DNA of 64,000 bases from Microglena sp. YARC (GCA_022414725.1 CM039466.1:31224430-31288429); one strand, 5' to 3'; positions 32,123 through 46,125 are shown, numbered from the stretch's first letter. The notes: generated by a model from the letters alone, not told the origin. Made by a program: numbers and translations.

Positions 32123-34611
32123 CTATAAACAGGCGGTGTTTAACAACACAGATGTCTGATTAGAGTGAGCATATGTATCGTGTTGTATCTGGAATTCCAT
32201 CCTATTTTTTAAGAAGGCATTGTACATAGGATGTATCAGTTGGTGATTTTTTTTTGTAATTGGTGCTTAAGTCAAGTAAGCATGGTGTTCAGTTTTCGGC
32301 ATGTCCATCAAGATCTCCCTTCTAGTGCACAATCCACCCCCTTCCCCAAGTTATCCCCTGTTCATGCGCTATTGGATGTGTGTAGAGTTCGCAGTACTAG
32401 ATATGGGTTGGTTAGTTTGTGCCTTTTTTACTTTTTGTTGTTGCCTGAGTTTATTGGATGGCTCTGTAAGTGGCTGGTGGAAACATGAGGCATTTTTGAC
32501 GTGAATTTAAGTACACCTTATAGTTGGTCCTAACTGGCTTTCCGTAGGCCCACCCGGCTCACCCTACACGCACGGCTCCTGCGGCTGAGTTGTGTGAGTT
32601 CCGTGCTAACAATGCTCAAGTCCCTAGGGGAATGTTTCGTCTCAATTGTGATGCTTACATTGGTTTCGCCTGCGATTTTGTGTGATGAACGACATATTTT
32701 CCATTCAAGAGATACCTAACTGCCACGACGCAAACGCTATTTATTCACGCACTTACCTCGTTTTTTTTTCCGTTGACCATGGATTTTTTGGCAGACAAGC
32801 CTTCCCTGCCGTGTCGTTAGATTTCGGCGGGTGATTATGCTAAGGAGGACATTATACTAGAGAACCAACCAACGAGGGCAAAATCCGACAGTAACTGTCC
32901 CTACAGAGGTTTGCTTTGAGAGATCCTAAACCCACGCCCAATACGAACATTCACCAGCTACCCCCTTTAGTATGATTGCCTTGTTTGACATACTAAATAA
33001 TCTCCTGATTGTTTTAGATCTTAATTTAGCTTTTCAGGCGTCTGAAATTTGTGTGCGTTTCTAGAGCATTTCCTGATGATGCTTTTGATTATGTTGGGAA
33101 CCTGATTTTCCGATGTCATTTCTGATTTGACCCGATTCATATAGAATTCGGTCCAGTGTTAGGTGCCGTTTTTCAGACGTAACTGTAACACGATATAGTA
33201 GAGTAGTATCTAATGCCACTCTTATATGTTTTAACTCAGCGTTGGTAACTTCGACAATAAGTCAGTCGATGAGTGCATCCGTGCCTAATCTTGTCGCGAA
33301 TAATGTCGATATAACGTTTCTCTACCCGATAGTGTTATATAGAACGACCGCATCATTGCTGCAATATTGATTATTATTGCAGCGATTTCTCCACCGCATA
33401 ATCGAGCACCTCATGTTCCCTCGGCTTCTTCTTCTCGTGCTTCACGGTAAGGTCGTGCATGAACGATGAGTTTTCATGCTTTGATCACTTCCAATGCTTT
33501 GAGATACCGAACCCTTCTACTTGAATTGATTGAAACAATCTTACCATCTTTACCTCCATTGTTTTCCAGTATTTAGACTGCAGAGATTGTCGCGGCTCAA
33601 GTTCATTTGTGGTTTTACAGCTGGCTATTGCATGAGAACATATTGTAGAATTGTGAGTTAGGGCTGGTCAACTTTTTATCGCCACGGTATTTATTTATTC
33701 CTTGTGTACTCTTCGTACGATATATTTCGTTTATGTCGTTAAGACTTTATTATGTGTTAACCGTTATTAATAATGCGTATGGGTTGATTGATATTTTTAT
33801 TAGTCTGTATTCTTTCTGTTTTGATCTTAGTAATACTATTTGTACGGATAATTTATTTACGTATTGACGTTGTATTCATTTGTTTCGGTTAGAAATATTT
33901 TTAATTTTTTTTCTTTATTTCTGTTTTTTTTTCTTTTTTCTTTGGGCGGATTTGTTATTACACTTTTTATTCTTTATTCACCGGGTTTCCCGGTTCACAT
34001 CTGAGAGTGACTTATAATCTTTTATGCTGTACTTCTTTATTAGCCTTCTATTATAGTTCTTCTTAATTTGCTCTATTTAGTTCTTAGTAGGTCTCGTCTG
34101 CTGTCTGTAGCTTACTTGTAATCGGTTTATGTTTTGGGATTGTACGAGCGTTATAGTCGTGTTTACCTCGTACAGATAACTGATTCGTGTTTTTATGCGC
34201 ATATTCCTTGTGTTCCTGTGGTCTACGAAAATATCTTTACATCGGCGGGTCGGCGGTTTTGATTCTCGTCAGGAGTCACCTAAGTCTGGCCAGCGGATTA
34301 TTTAGATTATAAGCCGCCTTCTAATCTTCTGTCAAATATTCACGATATCATCGTACGGTAAATAGACCACGATATTACCGGTGTTTTTCTATCTCCCTCT
34401 GTATTGGTTTCATTTGACTTGATTTATAACAGTGTATGGACGTGTTAAACGGTATTTCCTGATTATATGTCCCCTATGGTCCTTATACTATTTTCACCAA
34501 AAAAGGGTAATATAAAATATCGTACGTTGTACTCGATCCCTGTATGGTGAATATCACGATATATTGTCGGTTAATGTAAAAATATACGTACGGTATTGAC
34601 TGCCTAGGTAA
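32123..34611. repeat. 2.96-kb satellite, first (partial, heavily eroded) unit
   Basis: Aligns by eye to the clean units downstream, beginning at the landmark CATAAACAGCGGGTG. From there to the next GTGTGGTTTGG landmark it is 2489 bp, against 2067 bp in the clean unit, so it is about 20 percent longer. The extra length is many 1-5 base insertions spread evenly. Motifs such as the splice-like and tRNA-like segments are recognisable but broken; the tRNA-like relic is at 34212-34278. No gene is supported here. Confidence 0.85.
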
Positions 34612-37600
34612 GTGGGTGGTTTGGTTTGTTAATTAACATGGTTAGGGCTTGGTATGGAATGAGAGAACATGTGTTTTTATTGCGATGGATGAGGGGGTAC
34701 AGCACTAGAAGATTTAGGGTGCAGCCAGTTGTTTTACTGCCTGCAGCAATAAGGGCGAGAAGTAGAAGTTTGGTTTGGTTATAGGTGCTTGTGGTTGGCC
34801 CGCTGAGTGCAAGCAAACGGGCTGGGCGGTCCTTCAACCTCTCAGCCAAGTGTAATCAAGTGCTATTATTAATTCTTGTTTACAGGTGTTAATTGTTTTT
34901 GCATGGTGTATCGCCTTGCAGGTTGCGCATAACGCGCATGGGTACTTATATTTTGTCATTTTGGAAGTTGCGCTCTGACGTCGGTCCTTTTGGGTTTGCG
35001 CTTTTGACTGGCAAACGGAAATCTTGCGCTCTGTCAGTTTAGGCGAAATTGTGTCATTCGCAGTAGTACGGGCTCCTAAAAAACTTTGAGTCGCTTTGCC
35101 GCGGCTGTACGTGCCGGTCATGTTGTACCCGGGTGGCACCTGTCTGCATGTCGGAGTAAACATGTAGTGGAATAAAACTTACGTTCACTTCATGTCTTAC
35201 GGCTGTAGCGTGTGCTTTTAGGTATACTAATATTGTTACCTACTGGCAAATTTCTCGGTCTGGTTGGAGTCTGTCGTCCTGGTGCGTGTGTTGTGTACAG
35301 GGTATTTTCTTCCTGCTTTTTATGATATGTATCTACACGGCAATCGCGTGTGACATTTACCCGTCCCATCCAACCATCCATCACATCCAAGTTTCTACAT
35401 TACCCCATCATCTCATCACGCATCCTTGAGACTTTCACTTTTACAAGCCGGCAGCTGTCACTGTGGTCACGGAAGGTGGCACATGTTGATGAGCGAGATA
35501 GCTGTCATCGTGTCATGGAAGGTGACAGGCAGTAGCAACAGAAGAGTGTTTACTGTCGCATCAAGATCGTTTCTAGATGCGGAAACAAAGAAGTCAGGCA
35601 AGGGGCATAAAACAGCGCGGGTGTAACACAGCCCCAGATGCTGATAGAGTGAGCATTGGGATGATCTGTTGTATTACATGGACCATCCTAATTTACAGAA
35701 GCAAATTGAAACAGTGCAGATGTAAAATTCAGGATGGTAATTATTTTTTATTGGTGCTAAGAGTGCAATGTAACATGGGTGTTCAGGGCAATGCCACAAA
35801 TCACCCTCTAGTGCACAATCACCCCCTCCCGCAAATCCCTTGTTGCAACGCATGGATGTGTGTAAGAGTCCAGACTAGATAGGGAGGTGGCCTACTCTTT
35901 TGTTTGCCTGTAAGATGCCTGTAAGGCTGGAAACATGAGACTGATACGTGAATTAGATAGTACCATAGTTTGGCCATGGCTTTCCGTAGGCCCCGGACTC
36001 GGACCCACCACGCAAGTAGTGCGGCCTCGCGGCTGAGTTGCTGGGTGAAGTCGCGTGCTAACAATACGCTCAAGTGCCCTAGGGGGACCATGTTTCGTAC
36101 CCATTGTGATGCTTACATGGTTCGCCTCCGATTTTTATGACGACAATTCCATTCCAAGAGATACCAACCCACGACAATCTACGCACATCTTCACACTACC
36201 CCTCCTCCACTTCTCCCCACCCCCTCTCCTCGATTGACCATGGCAGACAAGCCACTCCCACTGCCATGGTTGTTAGAGGCGGGGAATCAAGGAGACATAA
36301 CTAGAGAACCACCACCACGAGGGCAGTTTAAATCACAGTACCACTTTCCCTACAAGGTTTGCTTTGAGAGATACCAACCCACGACCAAACGAACATTCAC
36401 CACTACCCTAGTATGATGATGCTTTTGACATCCCCAAGAGAGAGATTTAAAAATCCCTGATTTTTTCGACTTAATTTAGCTTTTCAGCGTCCTGAAAATT
36501 TGTGTGCGTTTTCTAGACATTTTCTGGATGATGCTTTTGATATTTGGGAAACCCCTGATTTTCCGATGTCATTTTCTGATTTGACCCGGATTCATAATAA
36601 ATTCGGGTCCAGTTGTTAGGTGCCTGTTTTTCAGACGTAAACTGTAACACGACTATGAGAGAGAGACTAATGCCCACCTTCTAATGTCTTTACAACGTTG
36701 GTAACTCGCATTATAAGCAGTCGAATGAGCATCGGCCTAACTTTGTCCGATAATTCATTACGTTTCTCCCGAAGTGTTATAAGACCCGACCGCATCATTG
36801 CGCAAATTGGATATTATTGCACGATCTTCTTCCACCTGCATAATCGACACCATGCCCCTTCGCTTCTTCCTCTTCACGGTAAGTCGTGCATGAACGATGA
36901 GCATGCTTTGATCATCTACCAAATGCTTTGAGATACCAACCCTCGACCAAACGAACAATCACCACTACCCCTATTAACTGCAGAGAGCTTTAGGGTGCAG
37001 CCAGTTGTTTTACAGCGTGCAGCATGAGAACAAGAGAAGTTGAGATAGGGGCTGTCAAGCTTTTATATCGCCCGGTATGTTTATTTTACCGTGTTACCGT
37101 ACGATTATATCGTACGGTAAGCTTATTATGTGAACCGTATATTATGCGTAATGGGTGATGGATATTATATGTATCTAGGGTGATGCGATACTATGTACGA
37201 TATATCGTACGGTACAAGCGGTAAAATAAATATCGGGCGATGTGTATTCACCTACGGGTTTTTCCCGGTTCATCACCTGAGAGTGACTTATAACCTTTAT
37301 AGCTGTACTCTTTATAACTCTATTATTTCAGTTTTATAATGCTCTTTGTTTATAGTTCTATAGGTCTCCCGCCCTGTAGCACTGTACGGTATTTTTGGGA
37401 TTACGCGTACGATATATCGTGTTTACCGTACGAGGTAGTTCGTGTTTAACACGATATCTGTGGTCTGTGGTCTACGAAAATAGTCTTCCACACTCGGCGG
37501 GTCGGCGGTTTGATTCTCGTCCAGGAGCACTAAGTCTGGGCCAGGGAATTTTAGTATACCGCCTTCTACCGTCAAATATATCAACGACATATCGTACGGT

Positions 37601-37854
37601 AATAGACCATCGATATTACCGTGTTTTTCTATTCTCCCTCTGTATTGGTTCATTGTTGACATTGATTTTAAGTGTATGGACGTGTAAAACGGTATTCTCC
37701 TGTGTATAAGCCCCTTGGTCTTATACTGATTTTCTCGATTTTCCCAAAAAAGGGTCAGTATAAAATATCGTACGGTATCGATACCGTATGTATATCCACG
37801 AGCTATCTTGTAACGGTAATTAAAAATAACGTACGGTATTGACTGCCCCTAGAA
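34612..37854. repeat. 2.96-kb satellite, unit A (indel-laden)
   Basis: Head-to-tail copy in the same orientation, 3243 bp between successive GTGTGGTTTGG landmarks. The excess over the clean 2.96-kb unit is scattered small insertions, fewer than in the preceding copy. Ordered landmarks follow the clean unit: the CTGTCACTGTG direct repeats near 35450, three GAGATACCAACCC segments, and CGTACG palindromes near 37090-37210. Frames in this copy are shifted relative to the other copies, so open frames here are not comparable or meaningful. Confidence 0.87.
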
Positions 37855-40800
37855 GTGTGGTTTGGTTTTATTACAGAGTTGGCTTCTGTATGGATGAGAG
37901 AACATTGTTTTATTGCATGGATGAGGGTACAGCACAGAAGCATTTCAGGGTGCAGCCAGTTTGTTTTACTTCGCAGGCAGCATAAGGGCGAGAGTGAAGT
38001 TTGGTTTGGTTATAGGTGCTTGTGGTTGGCCCCAGTGGCAAGACAAACGGGCTGGCGCCTCAAACCTCTCGCCAGGTTAACAAGGCGTATTATTAATTTC
38101 TCTGTTCACAGGTGTTGAAATTTGTTTGCATGGTGTATTCGCTGCAGGTTGCGCACCGCGCAGGGGTACTATACATTTTGTCATTTTGAGTTGCGCTTCT
38201 GACGCCTCCTTTGGGTTTTGCGCTTTTGACTGCAAACGGAAATCTGCGTCTCGGTTTACGAAATTCGTGTCAATCGCGTAGTCGGGCTCCAAAACTTTGA
38301 GCGCTGCCTCCCGCGCTGTACTCCGAGCCGTGCGTCGATTTCATTGTTCGTACCCTGGTGGCACTGTCTGCATGCGGAGTATAACATGAGTGGAATAAAC
38401 TTACGTTCACCATGTCACGGCTGTACGTTGCTTTTAGGTATATACATAATGTTACCACGGCAATTTCTCAGGTCTGGTCGGAGTCTGCGCCTGGTGCGTG
38501 TGTGTGTGTACAGGGTATTTCCCCTGCTTTTTAGTGATATGTATCTAAACACGCAATCGCGTGTGACAACCCGTCCATTCCAACCATCCAATCCATCCAA
38601 GTTCTACATTACCAATCATCCACTCCATCCTTGAGAAACTTTCACTTTTACACCGGGAAGCTGTCACTGTGTCACGGAAGGTGGCACAGTTCAACGGAGA
38701 AGCTGTTCACTTGTGTCATGGAAGGTGACACAGTACAACCCACAGAAGAGCTGTTACTGTCCATCAAGAGATCGTTCTAAGGACATACAAAAGAAGTCAG
38801 CAAGGCAATAAACAGCGGGTGTAACACACCAGATGCTGATAGATGTGAGCATGGATGATCTGTTGTATACATGGACCCATCCTATTTTTAAGAAGCATTG
38901 ACAGTGCAGATGTAAATCAGTTGGATTTTTTTTTTTATTGTGCTAGTCAAGTAACATGGGTGTTCAGGGCATGCCACAAATCCCCTCTAGTGCCACAATC
39001 CACCCCCTCCCCAAAATCCCCTGTTGCACGCATGGGATGTGTGTAGGAGTCCAGACTAGACTAGGAGGTGCCTAACTTTTTGTTGGTGCCTGTAAGATGC
39101 CTGTAAGGCTGGAAACATGAGCATTATACGTGGAATTAGAAGGTACCAGAACAAGGGGAAGACTAGTTGGCCTGGCTTTCCGTAGGCCCACCCGGCTCAC
39201 CCCACGCACGGCCCTGCGGCTGAGTTGTGGGTGAAGTCCGTGCTAACAATAGCTCAAGTGCCCTAGGGGAATGTTTCGTCCATTGTGATGCTTACATGGT
39301 TTCGCCCTCGATTTTTTGACGACAATTCCATTCCAAGAGATACCAAACCCACGACCCAAACGCACATTCACCACTAGGCCTGTTTTGACCATGGCAGAAC
39401 AGCTCCCTGCCATGGTTGTTAGAGGCGGAATCAAGGAGACATAACTAGACGAACCACCACGAGGGCAGAAATCGACAGTACTCATTCCCTACAAGGTTTG
39501 CTTTGAGAGATACAACCCACGACCAAACGAACATTCACCACTACCCCTAGTATGCGATGCTTTTGACATCTTAAAAATCCCTGATTTTCGACTTAATTAG
39601 CTTTTCAGCCGTCCTGAAAATTTGTGTGCGTTTTCTAGACATTTTTCTGGATGATGCTTTTGATATTTGGGAAACCCCTGATTTTCCGCTGTCCATTTCT
39701 GATTTGACCCGGATTCATCAATAGAATTCGGGTCCAGTTGTGTTAGGTGCCGTTTTTCAGCGACGTAAACTGTAGAATAAAACACGACTAATGAGAGAGA
39801 GACTAATGCCCACCGTTCTATATGTCTTTACAACGTTGGTAACTCGCATATAAGCAGTCGATGAGCATCCGGCCTAACTTTGTCCGATAATTCATTACGT
39901 TCTCCATCCCGATAGTGTTTATAAGACCGACCGCATCATCTGCGCAATATGGATTTATTGCACGATTTCTTCCACCGGCATAATCGACACCCATCCCCTT
40001 CGCTTCTTCCTCTTCACGGGTAAGTCGTGCATGAACGATGAGCATGCTTTGATCACCCAATGCTTTGAGATACCAACCCTCGACCAAACGAACAATCACC
40101 ACTACCCCTATTAACTGCAAGAGCTTTAGGGTGCAGCCAGTTGTTTTACAGCTGCAGCATGAGAACAAGAGAAGTGAGTAGGGCTGTCAAGCTTTTATAT
40201 CGCCCGGTATTTATTTTTACCGTGTACCGTACGATATATCGTACGGTAAGCTTATTATGTGAACCGATATTATGCGTAATGGGTGATGGATATTATATGT
40301 ATCGGGTGATGCGATACTATGTACGATATATCGTACGGTACACGGTAAAATAAATATCGGGCGATGTTATTCACCGGGTTTTCCCGGTTCACCTAGAGTG
40401 ACTTATAACTTTATAGCTGTACTCTTTATAGCTCTATTATAGTTCTTTTATAGCTCTATTATAGTTCTATAGGTCTTCCCGCCCTGTAGCACTGTACGGT
40501 ATTTTTGGGATTACCGTACGATATATCGTGTTTACCGTACGATATATCGTGTTTAACCATATCCTGTGGTCCTGTGGTCTACGAAAATATCTTACACTCG
40601 GCGGGTCGGCGGTTTGATTCTCGTCAGGAGCACCTAAGTCTGGGCCAGGGAATTTAGTATACCGCCTTCTACCGTCAAATATATCACGATATATCGTACG
40701 GTAATAGACCACGATATTACCGTGTTTTTCTATCTCCCTCTGTATTGGTTCATTTGACTTGATTTTAAGTGTATGGACGTGTAAACGGTATTTCCTGTTA

Positions 40801-40935
40801 TATCCCCTTGGTCTTTATACTGATTTTCCCAAAAAAGGGTATAAAAAAGTATCGTACGGTAATCGATACCGTATGGTATATCACGATATATTGTACGGTA
40901 ATTAAAAATAACGTACGGTATTGACTGCCCTAGAA
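37855..40935. repeat. 2.96-kb satellite, unit B (mildly indel-laden)
   Basis: Head-to-tail copy of 3081 bp. It is about 3 percent longer than the clean units, again through scattered short insertions. All landmarks of the clean unit are present in order, including a tRNA-like relic at 37462-37529 belonging to the preceding boundary region and a clean one at 40568-40632. It is the intermediate step in the quality gradient running away from the N gap. Confidence 0.9.
40568..40632 (+). pseudogene. tRNA-like relic in satellite unit B
   Basis: The 65-nt segment has a possible acceptor stem, GGTCCTG (40568-40574) against CAGGAGC (40625-40631), pairing at 6 of 7 positions and followed by A at the discriminator position. 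TGGTCTACGAA fits the A box TRGYNNANNNG except at the last base. GGTTTGATTCT matches the B box GGTTCGANTCC at 9 of 11. It is about 8 nt shorter than a tRNA, with no acceptable D or anticodon stem. It may be a pseudogene or a tRNA-derived SINE head. No isotype is assigned. Confidence 0.55.
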
Positions 40936-43898
40936 GTGTGGTTTGGTTTTATTACATGGTTGGCTTGTATGGATGAGAGAACATTGTTTTATTGCATGGA
41001 TGAGGGTACAGCACAGAGATTTAGGGTGCAGCCAGTTGTTTTACTGCAGCAGCATAAGGGCGAGAGTGAAGTTTGGTTTGGTTATAGGTGCTTGGTGGTT
41101 GGCCCCAGTGCAAGCAAACGGGCTGGCGCCTCAACCTCTCGCCAGTTAACAAGGCGTATTATTAATTTCTTGTTCACAGGTGTTGAATTGTTTGCATGGT
41201 GTATTCGCCTGCAGGTTGCGCACCGCAGGGTACTACATTTTGTCATTTTGAGTTGCGCTTCTGACGCCTCCTTTGGGTTTGCGCTTTTGACTGCAAACGG
41301 AAATCTGCGCTCGGTTTACGAAATTGTGTCAATCGCGTAGTCGGGCTCCAAAACTTTGAGCGCTGCCGCGCTGTAGCGTGCGTCATGTTGCACCCCCTGG
41401 TGCACTGTCTGCATGCGGAGTAAACATGAGTGGAATAAACTTACGTTCACCATGTCACGGCTGTACGTGTGCTTTTTAGGTATACATATGTTACCCACGG
41501 CAATTTCTCAGGTCTGGTCGGAGTCTGCGCCTGGTGCGTGTGTGTGTACAGGGTATTTCCCTGCTTTTTAGTGATATGTATCTAAACACGCAATCGCGTG
41601 TGACAACCCGTCCATCCAACCATCCATCCATCCAAGTTCTACATTACCCATCATCCATCCATCCTTGAGAACTTTCACTTTTACACCGGGAAGCTGTCAC
41701 TGTGTCACGGAAGGTGGCACAGTTCAACGGAGAAGCTGTCACTGTGTCATGGAAGGTGACACAGTACAACAGAAGAGCTGTTACTGTCCATCAGAGATCG
41801 TTCTAAGGACATACAAAAGAAGTCAGCAAGGCATAAACAGCGGGTGTAACACACCAGATGCTGATAGAGTGAGCATGGGAATGATCTGTTGTATACATGG
41901 ACCATCCTATTTTAAGAAGCATTGACAGTGCAGATGTAAATCAGTTGGTGATTTTTTTTATTGTGCTAGTCAAGTAACATGGGTGTTCAGGGCATGCCAA
42001 CAAATCCCCTCTAGTGCACAATCCACCCCCTCCCCAAATCCCCTGTTGCACGCATGGATGTGTGTAGGAGTCCAGACTAGATAGGAGGTGCCTACTTTTT
42101 GTTGTGCCTGTAAGATGCCTGTAAGGCTGGAAACATGAGCATTACGTGAATTAGAAGTACCATAGTTGGCCTGGCTTTCCGTAGGCCCACCCGGCTCACC
42201 CCACGCACGGCCCTGCGGCTGAGTTGTGGGTGAAGTCCGTGCTAACAATAGCTCAAGTGCCCTAGGGGAATGTTTCGTCCATTGTGATGCTTACATGGTT
42301 CGCCTCGATTTTTTGACGACAATTCCATTCCAAGAGATACCAACCCACGACCAAACGCACATTCACCACTACCCCTGTTGACCATGGCAGACAAGCTCCC
42401 TGCCATGGTTGTTAGAGGCGGAATCAAGGAGACATAAACTAGAGAACCACCACGAGGGCAGAAATCCGACAGTACTTCCCTACAAGGTTTGCTTTGAGAG
42501 ATACCAACCCACGACCAAACGAACATTCACCACTACCCCTAGTATGATGCTTTTGACATCTTAAAATCCCTGATTTTTCGACTTAATTAGCTTTTCAGCG
42601 TCCTGAAAATTTGTGTGCGTTTTCTAGACATTTTCTGGATGATGCTTTTGATATTTGGAAAACCCCTGATTTCCGATGTCATTTCTGATTTGACCCGGAT
42701 TCATAATAAATTCGGGTCCAGTTGTTAGGTGCCGTTTTCAGACGTAAACTGTAACACGACTATGAGAGAGAGACTAATGCCCCACCTTCTAATGTCTTAA
42801 CAACGTTGGTAACTCGCATATAAGCAGTCGATGAGCATCCGGCCTAACTTTGTCCGATAATTCATTACGTTCTCCCCCGAAGTGTTATAAGACCGACCGC
42901 ATCATTGCGCAAATTGGATATTATTGCACGATTTCTTCCACCGCATAATCGACACCCATCCCCTTCGCTTCTTCCTCTTCACGGTAAGTCGTGCATGAAC
43001 GATGAGCATGCTTTGATCACCCAATGCTTTGAGATACCAACCCTCGACCAAACGAACAATCACCACTACCCCTATTAACTGCAGAGAGCTTTAGGGTGCA
43101 GCCAGTTGTTTTACAGCTGCAGCATGAGAACAGAGAAGTGAGTAGGGCTGTCAAGCTTTTATATCGCCCGGTATTTATTTTTACCGTGTACCGTACGATA
43201 TATCGTACGGTAAGCTTATTATGTGAACCGATATTATGCGTAATGGGTGATGGATATTATATATGTATCGGGTGATGCGATACTATGTACGATATATCGT
43301 ACGGTACACGGGTAAAATAAATATCGGGCCGATGTTATTCACCGGGTTTTCTCGGTTCACCTAGAGTGACTTATAACTTTATAGCTGTACTCTTTATAGC
43401 TCTATTATAGTTCTTTTATAGCTCTATTATAGTTCTATAGGTCTCCCGCCCTGTAGCACTGTACGGTATTTTTGGGATTACCGTACGATATATCGTGTTT
43501 ACCGTACGATATATCGTGTTTAACCATATCCTGTGGTCCTGTGGTCTACGAAAATATCTTACACTCGGCGGGTCGGCGGTTTGATTCTCGTCAGGAGCAC
43601 CTAAGTCTGGGCCAGGGAATTTAGTATACCGCCTTCTACCGTCAAATATATCACGATATATCGTACGGTAATAGACCACGATATTACCGTGTTTTTCTAT
43701 CTCCCTCTGTATTGGTTCATTTGACTTGATTTTAAGTGTATGGACGTGTAAACGGTATTTCCTGTTATATCCCCTTGGTCTTATACTGATTTTCCCAAAA
43801 AAGGGTATAAAAATATCGTACGGTATCGATACCGTATGGTATATCACGATATATTGTACGGTAATTAAAAATAACGTACGGTATTGACTGCCCTAGAA
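40936..43898. repeat. 2.96-kb satellite, unit C (clean)
   Basis: Head-to-tail copy of 2963 bp, nearly identical to the next unit; the differences seen are mainly homopolymer-length changes. It carries the full set of unit features. A plus-strand open frame of 139 codons (40921-41340) crosses its start and is repeated in the next unit. It has no recognisable domain, and its conservation only reflects copy identity. Confidence 0.93.
43535..43599 (+). pseudogene. tRNA-like relic in satellite unit C
   Basis: Identical to the segment at 40568-40632, with the same acceptor-like pairing and A/B boxes. Its preservation reflects satellite homogenisation, not necessarily selection. Confidence 0.55.
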
Positions 43899-44650
43899 GT
43901 GTGGTTTGGTTTTATTACATGGTTGGCTTGTATGGATGAGAGAACATTGTTTTATTGCATGGATGAGGGTACAGCACAGAGATTTAGGGTGCAGCCAGTT
44001 GTTTTACTGCAGCAGCATAAGGGCGAGAGTGAAGTTTGGTTTGGTTATAGGTGCTTGGTGGTTGGCCCCAGTGCAAGCAAACGGGCTGGCGCCTCAACCT
44101 CTCGCCAGTTAACAAGGCGTATTATTAATTTCTTGTTCACAGGTGTTGAATTGTTTGCATGGTGTATTCGCCTGCAGGTTGCGCACCGCAGGGTACTACA
44201 TTTTGTCATTTTGAGTTGCGCTTCTGACGCCTCCTTTGGGTTTGCGCTTTTGACTGCAAACGGAAATCTGCGCTCGGTTTACGAAATTGTGTCAATCGCG
44301 TAGTCGGGCTCCAAAACTTTGAGCGCTGCCGCGCTGTAGCGTGCGTCATGTTGTACCCTGGTGCACTGTCTGCATGCGGAGTAAACATGAGTGGAATAAA
44401 CTTACGTTCACCATGTCACGGCTGTACGTGTGCTTTTAGGTATACATATGTTACCACGGCAATTTCTCAGGTCTGGTCGGAGTCTGCGCCTGGTGCGTGT
44501 GTGTGTACAGGGTATTTCCCCTGCTTTTTAGTGATATGTATCTAAACACGCAATCGCGTGTGACAACCCGTCCATCCAACCATCCATCCATCCAAGTTCT
44601 ACATTACCCATCATCCATCCATCCTTGAGAACTTTCACTTTTACACCGGG

Positions 44651-44760
44651 AAGCTGTCACTGTGTCACGGAAGGTGGCACAGTTCAACGGAGAAGCTGTC
44701 ACTGTGTCATGGAAGGTGACACAGTACAACAGAAGAGCTGTTACTGTCCATCAGAGATCG
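44651..44760. repeat. 42-bp tandem module with hairpin inside satellite unit
   Basis: Two and a half copies of a 42-bp sequence starting AAGCTGTCACTGTGTCA, at 44651, 44693 and about 44735. Within the second copy ACTGTGTCA (44701-44709) and TGACACAGT (44717-44725) form a 9-bp perfect stem with a 7-nt loop. The same module occurs in every unit, and a diverged version lies in the 330-bp insertion at 50121-50450. Confidence 0.8.
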
Positions 44761-45293
44761 TTCTAAGGACATACAAAAGAAGTCAGCAAGGCATAAACAG
44801 CGGGTGTAACACACCAGATGCTGATAGAGTGAGCATGGGATGATCTGTTGTATACATGGACCATCCTATTTTAAGAAGCATTGACAGTGCAGATGTAAAT
44901 CAGTTGGTGATTTTTTTTTATTGTGCTAGTCAAGTAACATGGGTGTTCAGGGCATGCCACAAATCCCCTCTAGTGCACAATCCACCCCCTCCCCAAATCC
45001 CCTGTTGCACGCATGGATGTGTGTAGGAGTCCAGACTAGATAGGAGGTGCCTACTTTTTTGTTGTGCCTGTAAGATGCCTGTAAGGCTGGAAACATGAGC
45101 ATTACGTGAATTAGAAGTACCATAGTTGGCCTGGCTTTCCGTAGGCCCACCCGGCTCACCCCACGCACGGCCCTGCGGCTGAGTTGTGGGTGAAGTCCGT
45201 GCTAACAATAGCTCAAGTGCCCTAGGGGAATGTTTCGTCCATTGTGATGCTTACATGGTTCGCCTCGATTTTTTGACGACAATTCCATTCCAA

Positions 45294-46033
45294 GAGATAC
45301 CAACCCACGACCAAACGCACATTCACCACTACCCCTGTTGACCATGGCAGACAAGCTCCCTGCCATGGTTGTTAGAGGCGGAATCAAGGAGACATAACTA
45401 GAGAACCACCACGAGGGCAGAAATCCGACAGTACTTCCCTACAAGGTTTGCTTTGAGAGATACCAACCCACGACCAAACGAACATTCACCACTACCCCTA
45501 GTATGATGCTTTTGACATCTTAAAAATCCCTGATTTTTCGACTTAATTAGCTTTTCAGCGTCCTGAAAATTTGTGTGCGTTTTCTAGACATTTTCTGGAT
45601 GATGCTTTTGATATTTGGGAAACCCCTGATTTTCCGATGTCATTTCTGATTTGACCCGGATTCATAATAAATTCGGGTCCAGTTGTTAGGTGCCGTTTTT
45701 CAGACGTAAACTGTAACACGACTATGAGAGAGAGACTAATGCCACCTTCTAATGTCTTTACAACGTTGGTAACTCGCATATAAGCAGTCGATGAGCATCC
45801 GGCCTAACTTTGTCCGATAATTCATTACGTTCTCCCCGAAGTGTTATAAGACCGACCGCATCATTGCGCAAATTGGATATTATTGCACGATTTCTTCCAC
45901 CGCATAATCGACACCCATCCCCTTCGCTTCTTTCCTCTTCACGGTAAGTCGTGCATGAACGATGAGCATGCTTTGATCACCCAATGCTTTGAGATACCAA
46001 CCCTCGACCAAACGAACAATCACCACTACCCCT
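45294..46033 (+). repeat. 43-bp sequence present three times per satellite unit
   Basis: Near-identical 43-bp copies lie at 45294-45336, 45457-45499 and 45991-46033. Each begins GAGATACCAACCC and ends CACCACTACCCCT. They are dispersed rather than tandem (about 160 and 530 bp apart) and in the same orientation. The same trio is found in the other units. The first is followed by TGACCATGG and the third by PstI-like CTGCAG, so the flanks differ. Confidence 0.8.
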
Positions 46034-46125
46034 ATTAACTGCAGAGAGCTTTAGGGTGCAGCCAGTTGTTTTACAGCTGCAGCATGAGAACAAGAGAAGT
46101 GAGTAGGGCTGTCAAGCTTTTATAT

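Noticed and set aside
31102..32163. 353-codon open frame
   Set aside because: Consists almost entirely of X from the 1000-N gap.
45653..45680. GACCCG...CGGGTC stem-loop as a terminator
   Set aside because: A real stem-loop, but a bacterial-type terminator is not expected here and there is no transcription unit to assign it to.
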